Shown here one piece after another: positions 54,863-63,634 of a stretch of 64,000 nt of DNA; position 1 is the stretch's first letter, and every line of letters starts with the position of its first letter. Both the position numbers and the translations under genes were made by a program. Location: the NCBI RefSeq assembly GCF_003284975.1, contig NZ_QMEU01000002.1, forward strand, positions 89,335 through 153,334. Reading direction: 5' to 3'. Source of the DNA: Mycobacterium colombiense (GTDB taxonomy: Bacteria; Actinomycetota; Actinomycetes; Mycobacteriales; Mycobacteriaceae). The notes under the pieces are model-generated. The model saw nothing but the letters and a program-made list of their open reading frames with translations, was not told the DNA's origin and ran no database searches.

Positions 54863-56398
54863 ATGGCGCTGTTCATCAGCTACTCGAGCCAAGACAGGTC
54901 GACGGTCGACGCCCTGACCACCGCGCTGCGGCGCGCACAGCAGCAGGTGTGGTTCGACCAGGAGCTCGGCGGCGGGGATTCCTGGTGGAACAAGATCTTG
55001 GAGCAGATTCGCTCGTGCGACGTGTTCATCGTCGCGCTGTCGAACAACTGGCTGCAGTCCAAGCCCAGTCAGGCCGAGTTGCGCTACGCGAGGGCCCTGA
55101 ACCGGCCGATCCTTCCCGTGCGCATCGGCGACGTCGACAGCATGCGCGTGAATCCCCTTGCGGCGTTGCAGATCATCGACTATCGCGAGCCGACCGTCGA
55201 CGCCGGGATCCAACTGGTCACCGCGGTGCACGCCCTGCAGAGCAAGCCGGTGCCGTTGCCCGACCCGCTGCCCGAAGAGCCACCGGTGCCGTTCGGGTAC
55301 ATCACGCGGCTGGGCAACATCCTCGCCGAAAAAGAGCTCAGCCCGCAACAACAGACGCAACTGCTGATCGAACTGCGGTCCGGGCTCGACGAGGACGGTG
55401 ACGACCCCAGCGCCCGAGGTGACATCGGCCAGCTGCTGCGCATGCTGCGCCTGCGCCACGATGTCACCTACCGCACCCGCACCGAAATCGACAACGTACT
55501 GGCCGAAATCGAGGCCAAGAACAACGCGGCGGACGCACCGGCAACCGGCGCCACGGAGCAGGCGGCGACGACCGCAGCGAAAGTGCCGGCCGGGCCCGCG
55601 CCCGTCGCCGGACCGTCGGCCAAGGCCCCCGTCCCGCCCGCGGCGGGCACCGGGTCGAACAAGCGGCTGCTGATCATCGGCGGTGCCTCCGTCGCGGTGA
55701 TCGCCGCGATCGCGATCGTCGTCGTATTGGCAACGCAGGGTGGCAAAACCAAGGCGCCCAAGCCCGGCCCGAACTCGGCCACAGAGGCCGGTTCGGCGGC
55801 GGCGGCCGGTTCGGGGCCGACGGCCGCTAACGGCGCGAAGCTGGACTCGTATCTGCTGGGCCCTGCCGAGGTCGGTGCCATCATCGGCGACCAGAACCTG
55901 GTGGTCTCGGAGAAGGCCGGACAGCTTCGCAACCTGAGGGCCACGCTGTCCAACCCGAACTGCAAAAACGCCTGGGAGCCCATCGAGAGCTCGGTCTATC
56001 AGGGAGCCGACGGCTACACCGCGGTCAGTGGGCAGGCCGTACACACCGCCGGCGAGAACCCGCCGCATCGGGTGTACGAAGCGGTTGCGGCGTTCTCGTC
56101 GCCCGAGAAGGCCGCGGCGTTCGTGGCGGCGACGGCCGAGAAGTGGAGGGCCTGCGCGGGCCAGTCGATCACCATGAGCTTCAACGGCAAGTCGTCGGGC
56201 TGGACGTTCGGTGAGGTCACCGGCGCCCCGCCGAAGATCTACCAGCAGAGGACGCAAGCGGACGGAACCCGGGTCTGCCACCACGCGCTGCACGCGGCGT
56301 CCAGTGTGGTCGTCGACCTGCTGGTGTGCGGCCCGGATGCCGGCACAGGTCAGGCCGGCAAGCTCGCCGGGGAGATCGCCGCAAAGGTGAACCAGTAG
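54863..56398 (+). CDS. TIR-domain transmembrane protein with PknH-like outer sensor domain
   Basis: The 511-residue protein starts with a TIR_2 domain (MALFISYSSQDRSTVDAL, box-2-like WFDQELGGGDSWW). The catalytic glutamate of TIR NADases is present as Glu72 in SNNWLQSKPSQAE. A Pro/Ala linker (220-265) leads to one helix (269-290). The outer part (about 335-511) has four Cys (PNCKN, RACAG, RVCHH, LVCGP) and resembles the PknH extracellular domain. The TIR would be cytoplasmic. Predicted action: NAD cleavage or cyclic ADP-ribose-type signal on outer stimulus. AAGGAG precedes the ATG. A 12-bp hairpin follows the gene. Confidence 0.88.
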   Translation: MALFISYSSQDRSTVDALTTALRRAQQQVWFDQELGGGDSWWNKILEQIRSCDVFIVALSNNWLQSKPSQAELRYARALNRPILPVRIGDVDSMRVNPLAALQIIDYREPTVDAGIQLVTAVHALQSKPVPLPDPLPEEPPVPFGYITRLGNILAEKELSPQQQTQLLIELRSGLDEDGDDPSARGDIGQLLRMLRLRHDVTYRTRTEIDNVLAEIEAKNNAADAPATGATEQAATTAAKVPAGPAPVAGPSAKAPVPPAAGTGSNKRLLIIGGASVAVIAAIAIVVVLATQGGKTKAPKPGPNSATEAGSAAAAGSGPTAANGAKLDSYLLGPAEVGAIIGDQNLVVSEKAGQLRNLRATLSNPNCKNAWEPIESSVYQGADGYTAVSGQAVHTAGENPPHRVYEAVAAFSSPEKAAAFVAATAEKWRACAGQSITMSFNGKSSGWTFGEVTGAPPKIYQQRTQADGTRVCHHALHAASSVVVDLLVCGPDAGTGQAGKLAGEIAAKVNQ

Positions 56399-56415
56399 CC
56401 GTCCCGGACATGGAT

Positions 56416-56466
56416 CGGCCCCCGAGCCGTATTCCAGGTTGGACAAAACCGGAAGCTCGGGGGCCG
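56416..56466. terminator. 12-bp hairpin between TIR and pabC genes
   Basis: CGGCCCCCGAGC (56416-56427) and GCTCGGGGGCCG (56455-56466) pair perfectly around 27 bases. It lies after the TIR stop (56398) and before the convergent pabC stop (56641), so it may terminate both. A direct repeat of GCTAGCGC (about 56485 and 56527) follows. No T-run. Confidence 0.65.
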
Positions 56467-56640
56467 GGTGACTGCGGGGAATTCGCTAGCGCACGTGTGA
56501 CGCCAGCTCTTCCGAGCAGGTGCTGCTAGCGCGCAGCCACCTCACATGTCCATGAAGCTATCAATTTCGCGGACCACCTCCTTCCTTGTGTACGGCCGAC
56601 CGTACCCGCGGATCGGCCAGCCGACAACAGAATTCAGCGC

Positions 56641-57528
56641 TCAGCGATCGCTGACGATGGCGGCGTCGATCAGTTCGGCGAATTCCGCGGCCATCGGCGC
56701 CTGCGGCAGCGCGCGGCCGTCGAGCGTGTGCACCCGGGCGGCCAAGGTCATGCTGGAGATCAGCCAAACACCTTGGGCGGCAACCAAATCCGCGACGCGC
56801 AGCGCCCGGTAATCGCAGTCGTAGCCCTTGTCCCGGGCCACCTCGAACAGCGCCTGCTGGGTGGTGCCGCGCAGGATCGGATACCACGGCGGCGGGGTAA
56901 GCAGGCACGGATGGTCCTCCGGCGTCTCGGGGGCCGTGGCGATCACCACAGTCGAGCGAGGGCCTTCCAGGATGTAACCGTCGGTGCTGACGAAGATCAC
57001 GTCACCGGCGCCCTGGCGGGCGGCATGGCGCAGGGCCGCCATATTCACCGCGTAGGACAGGGTCTTGGCGCCGGCCAGGAGCCACGGCATCGCGTCGACG
57101 CCGGTGGCGGGCAGCCCGCGATCGAGTGTGACCGCCGCCAGCCCGCCCCGCCGGACCGCCGTCACGCGTTCGGGTACGGCGTTGACCATGACGTAGGCCG
57201 TCGGCGCCGAACCGCCCTCCCGGCCGCGGCTGTAGATCAACCGCATCGCGCCCTCGTCGGCGGTGCCCGCGCACCACTGCCGGGTGGCCGCGTCGATCGC
57301 GCTTCGCCACCGCGGCAGATCGGGCGCGGGCAGATCGGTCAACGCGGCGGACTGGGTCAGCCGCTGCAGATGCGGCTCGATCAGGCAGGCCCTGCCGTCG
57401 CGGACCAACAGCGTCTCGAAGACACCGTCACCGCGGACCGCCGCCAGGTCGTCGGCGTGCAGCAGCGGCGCGTCGGGCGAACGCATTTCGCCGTCCAGCG
57501 TGACGATCACACCCGTCTGGCCCGCCAT
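56641..57528 (-). CDS. pabC: 4-amino-4-deoxychorismate lyase-like aminotransferase class IV
   Basis: This 295-residue class IV PLP protein has GDGVFETLLVRDG, LYAVNMAALRHA-type TLSYAVNMAALRHA with the PLP Lys (GAKTLSYA), and VSTDGYILEGPRSTVVIA. PabC makes p-aminobenzoate for folate; D-amino acid and branched-chain aminotransferases share the fold. Position corresponds to Rv0812. It is divergent from ygfZ (start 57686), with a large hairpin between them. Confidence 0.85.
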   Translation of the reverse strand: MAGQTGVIVTLDGEMRSPDAPLLHADDLAAVRGDGVFETLLVRDGRACLIEPHLQRLTQSAALTDLPAPDLPRWRSAIDAATRQWCAGTADEGAMRLIYSRGREGGSAPTAYVMVNAVPERVTAVRRGGLAAVTLDRGLPATGVDAMPWLLAGAKTLSYAVNMAALRHAARQGAGDVIFVSTDGYILEGPRSTVVIATAPETPEDHPCLLTPPPWYPILRGTTQQALFEVARDKGYDCDYRALRVADLVAAQGVWLISSMTLAARVHTLDGRALPQAPMAAEFAELIDAAIVSDR

Positions 57529-57626
57529 GATCGAAAAGCCTATCCAATGCGGCCGACGGGACCCGCGCCGCGACCGCGTCGACGCCGCCGGCCTCCCGAA
57601 CGCGAAGCTAGCCGCACATTCGGCTC

Positions 57627-57652
57627 CGAGTGTGAAGACAGTTTCACACTCG
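57627..57652. repeat. extragenic palindrome, 10-bp arms with 6-base loop, copy 2
   Basis: CGAGTGTGAA (57627-57636), loop GACAGT, TTCACACTCG (57643-57652): ten of ten pairs. Outer CCGCAC/GTGCGG (57612 and 57660) extend it. The copy at 18849-18874 has the same arms and loop length, so this is a dispersed mycobacterial repeat rather than a site specific to pabC/ygfZ. Confidence 0.65.
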
Positions 57653-57685
57653 TTGTGGACGTGCGGCGGTCCGTAGAGTTGACTC

Positions 57686-58780
57686 GTGACCCACCCCGTC
57701 CCCGCACCCGAGACCGGACCCGACGCCGGTGCCGTCTGGCATTACGGCGACCCGCTGGGCGAGCAGCGTGCGAGCGACACCGACGCGATAGCGGTCGACC
57801 GCTCGCACCGCGGCGTGCTCACCTTGACCGGCAAGGACCGGCAGACCTGGCTGCACAGCATTTCAACGCAGTTCGTCAGCGACCTCCCCGACGGCGCCAG
57901 CACGCAGAACCTCAGCCTCGACGGCCAGGGCCGCGTCGAGGACCACTGGATCCAGACCGAGCTCGGCGGCACCACCTACCTGGACACCGAGCCGTGGCGG
58001 GCCGAGCCGTTGCTGGGATACCTGCGCAAGATGGTGTTCTGGTCCGAGGTCAACCCGGCCGGTGCCGAGCTGGCCGTGTTGTCGCTGCTCGGCCCCAAAC
58101 TGGCCGACCAGACAATTCTCGATGCGCTCGGGGTGGATGCGCTGCCCGCTGAGCTGACCGCGGTTCCCATCGGCGAGGGCTTCCTGCGCCGGATGCCGGG
58201 CACCCCGGCCGGCCGGCTCGAGCTGGACCTGCTGGTGCCGCGCGCCGCGGCGGACGACTGGCGACAGCGCCTGACGCAGGCGGGAGTGCGACCCGGCGGG
58301 GTGTGGGCCTACGAAGCCCACCGGGTCGCGGCCCTGCGGCCCCGCCTCGGAGTCGACACCGATGAGCGCACGATTCCGCACGAAGTGGGCTGGATCGGTG
58401 GCCCCGGTGCGGGGGCCGTCCACCTGGACAAGGGCTGCTACCGCGGGCAGGAGACCGTCGCGCGAGTGCACAACCTGGGCAGACCGCCGCGGATGCTGGT
58501 GTTGCTGCACCTCGACGGGTCGGTCGACCGGCCGTCGACGGGTGACCCTGTGGTGGCCGGCGGCCGCACGGTCGGCCGTCTCGGCACGGTGGTCGACCAC
58601 GTGGATCTGGGGCCGATAGCGCTGGCGCTGCTCAAGCGCGGGCTGCCCGCCGAGACGGAATTGGCGACCGGACCGGACGCCTCGGTCGCCGCGGTGATCG
58701 AGGCCGATTCGCTGCCCGGAACCGAACAGATCGGCGCGGGGCGCCTAGCTGTTGAACGGTTGCGGGGCGGTGCGGGATAA
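57686..58780 (+). CDS. ygfZ: YgfZ/GcvT-family folate-binding protein
   Basis: This 364-residue protein resembles the aminomethyltransferase fold. It contains the YgfZ signature KGCYRGQE near residue 250 (Cys important in the E. coli protein), IPHEVGW and a C-terminal barrel domain. YgfZ supports assembly or repair of iron-sulfur enzymes with folate. It begins with GTG. Position corresponds to Rv0811c. Confidence 0.9.
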   Translation: MTHPVPAPETGPDAGAVWHYGDPLGEQRASDTDAIAVDRSHRGVLTLTGKDRQTWLHSISTQFVSDLPDGASTQNLSLDGQGRVEDHWIQTELGGTTYLDTEPWRAEPLLGYLRKMVFWSEVNPAGAELAVLSLLGPKLADQTILDALGVDALPAELTAVPIGEGFLRRMPGTPAGRLELDLLVPRAAADDWRQRLTQAGVRPGGVWAYEAHRVAALRPRLGVDTDERTIPHEVGWIGGPGAGAVHLDKGCYRGQETVARVHNLGRPPRMLVLLHLDGSVDRPSTGDPVVAGGRTVGRLGTVVDHVDLGPIALALLKRGLPAETELATGPDASVAAVIEADSLPGTEQIGAGRLAVERLRGGAG

Positions 58781-58925
58781 TGAACGGTAACGTCCGCCAC
58801 AGCAAGCAGGGGGCGCCAACGCCCGGTGGCGGGGCACGGTAAACTGTCGGCAGGACAATACGACACCAGGAGATCGGAGCCGCCTACTCGTAGGCCGCTC
58901 CGTTATTGCGCGAGGGGGTTCCCCC

Positions 58926-59111
58926 ATGGGCCGCGGCCGGGCTAAGGCAAAGCAGACCAAGGTTGCTCGAGAACTCAAATACAGTTCTCCACAGACCGAC
59001 TTCCAGCGGCTTCAGCAAGAGCTGTCCGGATCGGGTTCGGACGAGTCCAGTGACCTGGACAGCGACGGATCCGACGAATCCTGGGACGACCAGGACAGCT
59101 GGCGTCGCTAA
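58926..59111 (+). CDS. DUF3073 small protein
   Basis: This 61-residue protein has a basic start MGRGRAKAKQTKVARELKYS and an acidic, Ser/Asp-rich tail (DESSDLDSDGSDESWDDQDS). It is the actinobacterial DUF3073 family, typical length. Corresponds to Rv0810c. Its function is unknown; the two-ended charge could bind nucleic acid and protein. It converges with purM. Confidence 0.88.
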   Translation: MGRGRAKAKQTKVARELKYSSPQTDFQRLQQELSGSGSDESSDLDSDGSDESWDDQDSWRR

Positions 59112-59178
59112 AGCCAACCACCCGGCGCCGATGCGTAGTGCACCGGCGCCGCGTTAGTTCTACCGGAGCCCACGCGTC

Positions 59179-60273
59179 CTAGAACCTCGGGTGCTGACCG
59201 ACCATCTTGGCCCGCGGGCCCGCTTTGCCGCCTTTGCCGACGGTGCCCAGCACCCAGCAGTCCAGGTGTCGGGCGGTCAGGATGGCCAGGGCCCGGTCGG
59301 TGTCCTCGGGGGCCACGATGGCGATCATGCCGACGCCCATGTTGAACGTCTTCTCCATCTCCTCGCGGGTCACCCGGCCGCGCTGGGCGATCATGGCGAA
59401 CACCGGCGCGGGCGTCCAGGTGCCGCGATCCATCTCGGCGACCAGGCCCTGCGGGATGACGCGTTGCAGGTTGCCGGCCAGGCCACCGCCGGTGACGTGG
59501 CAGAAGGTACGCACGTGGGTTTCGGCGGCGAGCGCCAGGCAGTCCTTCGCGTAGATGCGGGTGGGTTCGAGCAGCTCTTCACCCAGCGTCCGGCCGAACT
59601 CCTCCACATATCCCTCGAGGTTCATCCGGTCGATCTCGAGCAACACGGTGCGCGCCAACGAATATCCGTTGGAATGCAGACCCGACGAACCCATCGCGAT
59701 GATGACGTCGCCGGGTTTGACCCGGTCGGGCCCCAGCACGTCGTCGGCCTCGACGACACCGATGCCGGTGGCCGAGATGTCGTAGTGGTCCGGTTCCATC
59801 AGGCCGGGGTGTTCGGCCGTCTCGCCGCCCAGCAGCGCACAGCCGGCCCGCACACATCCCTCGGCGATGCCGCTGACGATGGCGCTCAACCGTTCCGGCA
59901 CCGTCCGGCCCACCGCGATGTAATCCTGCAGGAACAGCGGCTCGGCGCCGCACACCACAAGGTCGTCGACCACCATGGCCACCAGGTCCAGCCCGACGGT
60001 GTCGTGCTTGTCCATCGCCTGGGCCACCGCCAGCTTGGTGCCCACGCCGTCGGTGGAGGCCGCCAGCAGCGGCTCGCGATAATCGCCACGTAGCGCGAAC
60101 AGGCCGGCGAATCCGCCCAAGCCGCCCCGGACCTCGGGTCGCGTGGCTTTCGTCGCCAGCGGCTTGAACAATTCGACGGCGCGGTCGCCGGCTTCAATGT
60201 CCACCCCGGCCGACGCGTAGGTGATGCCCTGACTGCCTTGGTGGCGTCCTGGACTCTTTCCGGGATCCGTCAT
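59179..60273 (-). CDS. purM: phosphoribosylformylglycinamidine cyclo-ligase PurM
   Basis: This 364-residue AIR synthetase has TYASAGVDIEAGDRAVELFK, the ATP-binding region TDGVGTKLAVAQAMDKHDTVG, and GGETAEHPG with later TGGGLAGNLQRV. It makes AIR from FGAM and ATP in purine synthesis. I chose the ATG at 60273 (MTDPGKSPGRHQ). It follows purF by 70 bases on the same strand. Corresponds to Rv0809. Confidence 0.95.
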   Translation of the reverse strand: MTDPGKSPGRHQGSQGITYASAGVDIEAGDRAVELFKPLATKATRPEVRGGLGGFAGLFALRGDYREPLLAASTDGVGTKLAVAQAMDKHDTVGLDLVAMVVDDLVVCGAEPLFLQDYIAVGRTVPERLSAIVSGIAEGCVRAGCALLGGETAEHPGLMEPDHYDISATGIGVVEADDVLGPDRVKPGDVIIAMGSSGLHSNGYSLARTVLLEIDRMNLEGYVEEFGRTLGEELLEPTRIYAKDCLALAAETHVRTFCHVTGGGLAGNLQRVIPQGLVAEMDRGTWTPAPVFAMIAQRGRVTREEMEKTFNMGVGMIAIVAPEDTDRALAILTARHLDCWVLGTVGKGGKAGPRAKMVGQHPRF

Positions 60274-60343
60274 CGCGATAAAGGCTACCGGGCGGCGCTG
60301 ACGGCCGGTATCAAACGTCGGTGAAGGAGCGCAACCGGGTTCC

Positions 60344-61870
60344 TCAGTGCACGACCGGCACTTCGCCGGGCGCAAGTTCGTCGAGTCCGGCGCCGCGAGC
60401 GGCGTTGGCGAGCATGTGCTCGATGACGTTCTTGCCCAACGCCGTTTCCCCGGGCAGTTCGATCGGGTACTGGCCGTCGAAGCAGGCGGTGCACAGCCGC
60501 GAGGCCGGCTGCTCGGAGGCCGCCACCAGGCCGCGCAGCGAGATGTAGCCCAGCGAGTCGGCGCCGATGGCATGCCGCACCGCCTCGAGCATCTCCTTCT
60601 TGTCCTCGACCGCGTTGGCGATCAGCTCCGCCGGTGAGGGGAAGTCGATGCCGTAGAAGCAGGGCCATTTGACCGGCGGTGAGGCGATCCGCACGTGCAC
60701 TTCGACGGCGCCGGCCTCGCGCAGCATCCGCAACAGGGCGCGCTGGGTGTTGCCGCGCACGATCGAGTCGTCGACGACGATGAGTCGCTTACCCCGGATC
60801 ACCTCGCGAAGCGGGTTGAGCTTCAGCCGGATGCCGAGCTGGCGGATGGTCTGGGACGGCTGGATGAAGGTGCGCCCCACGTAGGCGTTCTTCATCAGGC
60901 CCTGGCCGTACGGGATGCCCGACTCCTGGGCGTATCCGACCGCGGCGGGCGTGCCCGACTCGGGGACGCCGATCACCAGGTCGGCCTCCACCGGCCGTTC
61001 GCGGGCCAGCCGCCGGCCGATCTCCACCCGGGTCGCGTGGACGGACCGTCCGGCGATCGTGCTGTCCGGTCGCGCCAGGTAGACGTATTCGAAGACGCAG
61101 CCCTTGGGGGTGGGGTTGGCGAAACGGGTGGAGCGGACGCCGTCGGCGTCGATCGCCAGCAGTTCGCCCGGTTCGATGTCGCGGACGAACGAGGCGCCGA
61201 CGATGTCGAGCGCCGCCGTTTCGGAAGCCACCACCCAGCCGCGGTCCAGCCGTCCCAGCGAAAGTGGCCGCACCCCATGGGGATCGCGACAGGCGTACAG
61301 CGTGTTCTCGTCCATGAAGGTCAGGCAGAACGCGCCGCGCACGGTCGGCAGCAGGTCCAGCGCCGCTTGCTCCAGGGTGGCGTCCGCCGCGCCGTGGGCC
61401 AGCAGCGCGCCCAGAATGTCGGAATCAGTCGTCGCCGGCGCCGGGGCGCGTTTGGCGATCAGCCCCTCGTCGCGGGCGCGGGCGGCGAGCTCGGCGGTGT
61501 TGACCAGGTTTCCGTTGTGTCCCAGCGCCACCCCGGTGCCGGCCGCGGTGTTGCGGAACACGGGCTGGGCGTTCTCCCAGGTCGTGTCGCCGGTGGTCGA
61601 GTAGCGGCAGTGCCCGATGGCGACGTGGCCCTGCATGGCACCCAGCGTCTGCTCGTCGAACACTTGGCTGACCAGGCCGAGATCTTTGAAGACCAGCACC
61701 TGGGAACCGTCGGCGACGGCGATGCCGGCGGCCTCCTGGCCGCGGTGCTGCAACGCGTACAAGCCGTAATAGGTGAGTTTGGCGACGTCCTCGCCGGGGG
61801 CCCAGACCCCGAATACACCGCATTCTTCACGGGGTGCGTTGAAGTCCTCTTCGGGTTCTTGGACGGTCAC
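60344..61870 (-). CDS. purF: amidophosphoribosyltransferase PurF
   Basis: This 508-residue enzyme has the glutaminase nucleophile at Cys17 after a short propeptide (EEDFNAPREE cut before CGVFGVW) and a PRT domain with VVDDSIVRGNTQRALLRML. The C-terminal region contains SPAELIAN and YPIELPGE. It performs the first committed step of purine synthesis. I chose GTG 61870 (MTVQEPEED). Start codons further upstream give an unsupported extension. Corresponds to Rv0808. Confidence 0.95.
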   Translation of the reverse strand: MTVQEPEEDFNAPREECGVFGVWAPGEDVAKLTYYGLYALQHRGQEAAGIAVADGSQVLVFKDLGLVSQVFDEQTLGAMQGHVAIGHCRYSTTGDTTWENAQPVFRNTAAGTGVALGHNGNLVNTAELAARARDEGLIAKRAPAPATTDSDILGALLAHGAADATLEQAALDLLPTVRGAFCLTFMDENTLYACRDPHGVRPLSLGRLDRGWVVASETAALDIVGASFVRDIEPGELLAIDADGVRSTRFANPTPKGCVFEYVYLARPDSTIAGRSVHATRVEIGRRLARERPVEADLVIGVPESGTPAAVGYAQESGIPYGQGLMKNAYVGRTFIQPSQTIRQLGIRLKLNPLREVIRGKRLIVVDDSIVRGNTQRALLRMLREAGAVEVHVRIASPPVKWPCFYGIDFPSPAELIANAVEDKKEMLEAVRHAIGADSLGYISLRGLVAASEQPASRLCTACFDGQYPIELPGETALGKNVIEHMLANAARGAGLDELAPGEVPVVH

Positions 61871-62007
61871 GATTAGGCAGCTCCCCGGGGAACGGTTGGT
61901 GACGTAACGGAGTCTACGGGCAGCGCCGCCGCGCCGACGAATCCGCCGGGCGTGTTGCGCGACAAAATGCCAGCGCAAATACCTAAACCTGCAGTTCAGG
62001 GTTATGT

Positions 62008-62397
62008 TCAGCTCAGATCGAACAGCGGCAGCCAGTGTTCAATCTCACCCGCGCGCGAGCCGGACAGGCGCAGCGCACCGGTGCACTTGGCCTCGCCGAA
62101 CGGCAACGCCCCGATGGCCAGCAGCAGCCAGGTCCGCGGGTCGGTTTCCGCCACGTTGGGCGGCGTTCCGCGGGTGTGTGTGAGCCCGGTGATGCACTGC
62201 ACCGCGACGAACGGCGGGACGCGCAACTCCACACTGCGCCCGGGGGCCACCGCGGCCAGGGTGCGAGCGGTGAGCCGGACGGCGGTCGCCAATTCCTGCC
62301 GGTCGGGTTGCGGACCGGAGTCGTGGCGCAGCCAGTCCGCGACCGCCAACACGGCCTGCCGGGCCTTGGCCGGATCGGCTTTGTCGCGGGGGGCCAT
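62008..62397 (-). CDS. SCP-2-like sterol carrier family protein
   Basis: This 129-residue protein begins MAPRDKADPAKARQAVLAVADWL, then has ELATAVRLTARTLAAVAPG and an RSVELRVPPFVAVQCI strand. It is the sterol-carrier-like family seen at Rv0807. It probably binds lipid or is a small fold without catalysis. It starts 20 bases from the divergent mce gene; a shared palindrome ACCCTAGGGT (62398 region) could carry -10 elements for both. Confidence 0.7.
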   Translation of the reverse strand: MAPRDKADPAKARQAVLAVADWLRHDSGPQPDRQELATAVRLTARTLAAVAPGRSVELRVPPFVAVQCITGLTHTRGTPPNVAETDPRTWLLLAIGALPFGEAKCTGALRLSGSRAGEIEHWLPLFDLS

Positions 62398-62416
62398 ACC
62401 CTAGGGTCTCAAAACC

Positions 62417-63631
62417 ATGGAGCCCCGTCGCCCAAGGGCGCGGCCGCCGTACAGGACCGCCGGCCTGGTGACGGTCGCGATCATGGGATTGCTCGGGTCG
62501 CTTCTGTACCTGCAATTTCGCGGCGCCCTGACGCCGACCACGAAGTTGACCATGGTGGCCGCCCGGGCTGGTCTGGTGATGGATCCCGGTTCCAAAGTCA
62601 CTTACAACGGGGTGCAGATCGGCCGGGTGTCCAGCATTTCGGAGACCACGCATCGCGGCAGGCCGGCCGCCAAGATAGTCCTGGACGTCGCCCCGAAATA
62701 CGTCAAGCGCATCCCGGCCAACGTGGTCGCCGACGTCAAGGCGACCACGGTGTTCGGCAATAAGTATGTTGCCTTAAGCGCACCGAAACAGCCTGCAGCA
62801 CAAACGATCACACCGTCGATGCTGATCGATGCGACATCGGTGACCACCGAGTTCAACACCCTTTTCGAGACACTCACCTCGATCGCGGAGAAGGTCGATC
62901 CGGTCAAACTGAACCTCACGCTCAGCGCCGCCGCCCAGGCGCTGACCGGGATGGGCGAGCGGTTCGGTGCCTCGCTCGCCGACGGCAATGCCGTTCTCGA
63001 CGACCTGCACCCCCGGATGCCGGCCCTGCGCAACGATATTCGGCGGCTGGCGGCCCTGGGCGATGCCTATGCGAACGCCTCTCCCGATCTGTGGGACGCG
63101 CTGGACCACGCCGTGACGACCGCGCGCACACTCGACTCGCGGCACCGCGACCTCGACGCCGCGCTGCTGGCGGCCGCCGGGCTGGGCAACGCCGGCGCCG
63201 ACGTCTTGGGCCGCAGCGGGCCATTCTTCGTCCGCGGCGCCGTCGACCTGGTTCCCAGCAGCCAGCTGCTCGACGAATACAGTCCCGAAATCTACTGCAC
63301 CATACATAATTTCGACGAAGTCGCACCGCGAATCCACAACGCCCTGGGCGATAACGGCTACTCGCTGGGCGCCCATGCCTCGGGTGCCATCGCGGGCGCG
63401 CCGAATCCCTACATCTGGCCGGAGAACCTGCCCCGCACCAACGCCAGGGGCGGCCCGGGCGGACGGCCGGGCTGTTGGCAGAAGATCACCCGGGAACTGT
63501 GGCCCGCGCCGTTTTTGGTGATGGACACCGGCGCAAGCATGGCTCCCTACAACCACTTCGAGGTCGGCTCGCCGCTCGCGGTCGAATTCGTGTGGGGCCG
63601 TCAACTCGGTGACTACACCATCAATCCCTGA
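62417..63631 (+). CDS. orphan MceA-type MCE/MlaD family protein
   Basis: This 404-residue protein has one N-terminal helix (GLVTVAIMGLLGSLLYLQF), an MCE/MlaD domain (LVMDPGSKVTYNGVQIGRV) and helical C-terminal region ending GDYTINP, typical of the MceA position. MCE proteins form periplasmic tubes for lipid import with YrbE permeases. No yrbE or mceB-F is next to it, in contrast to normal mce operons of eight or more genes. It must work alone or with a remote system. TAGGGT lies 9 bases before the ATG. Confidence 0.88.
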   Translation: MEPRRPRARPPYRTAGLVTVAIMGLLGSLLYLQFRGALTPTTKLTMVAARAGLVMDPGSKVTYNGVQIGRVSSISETTHRGRPAAKIVLDVAPKYVKRIPANVVADVKATTVFGNKYVALSAPKQPAAQTITPSMLIDATSVTTEFNTLFETLTSIAEKVDPVKLNLTLSAAAQALTGMGERFGASLADGNAVLDDLHPRMPALRNDIRRLAALGDAYANASPDLWDALDHAVTTARTLDSRHRDLDAALLAAAGLGNAGADVLGRSGPFFVRGAVDLVPSSQLLDEYSPEIYCTIHNFDEVAPRIHNALGDNGYSLGAHASGAIAGAPNPYIWPENLPRTNARGGPGGRPGCWQKITRELWPAPFLVMDTGASMAPYNHFEVGSPLAVEFVWGRQLGDYTINP

Positions 63632-63634
63632 CCA

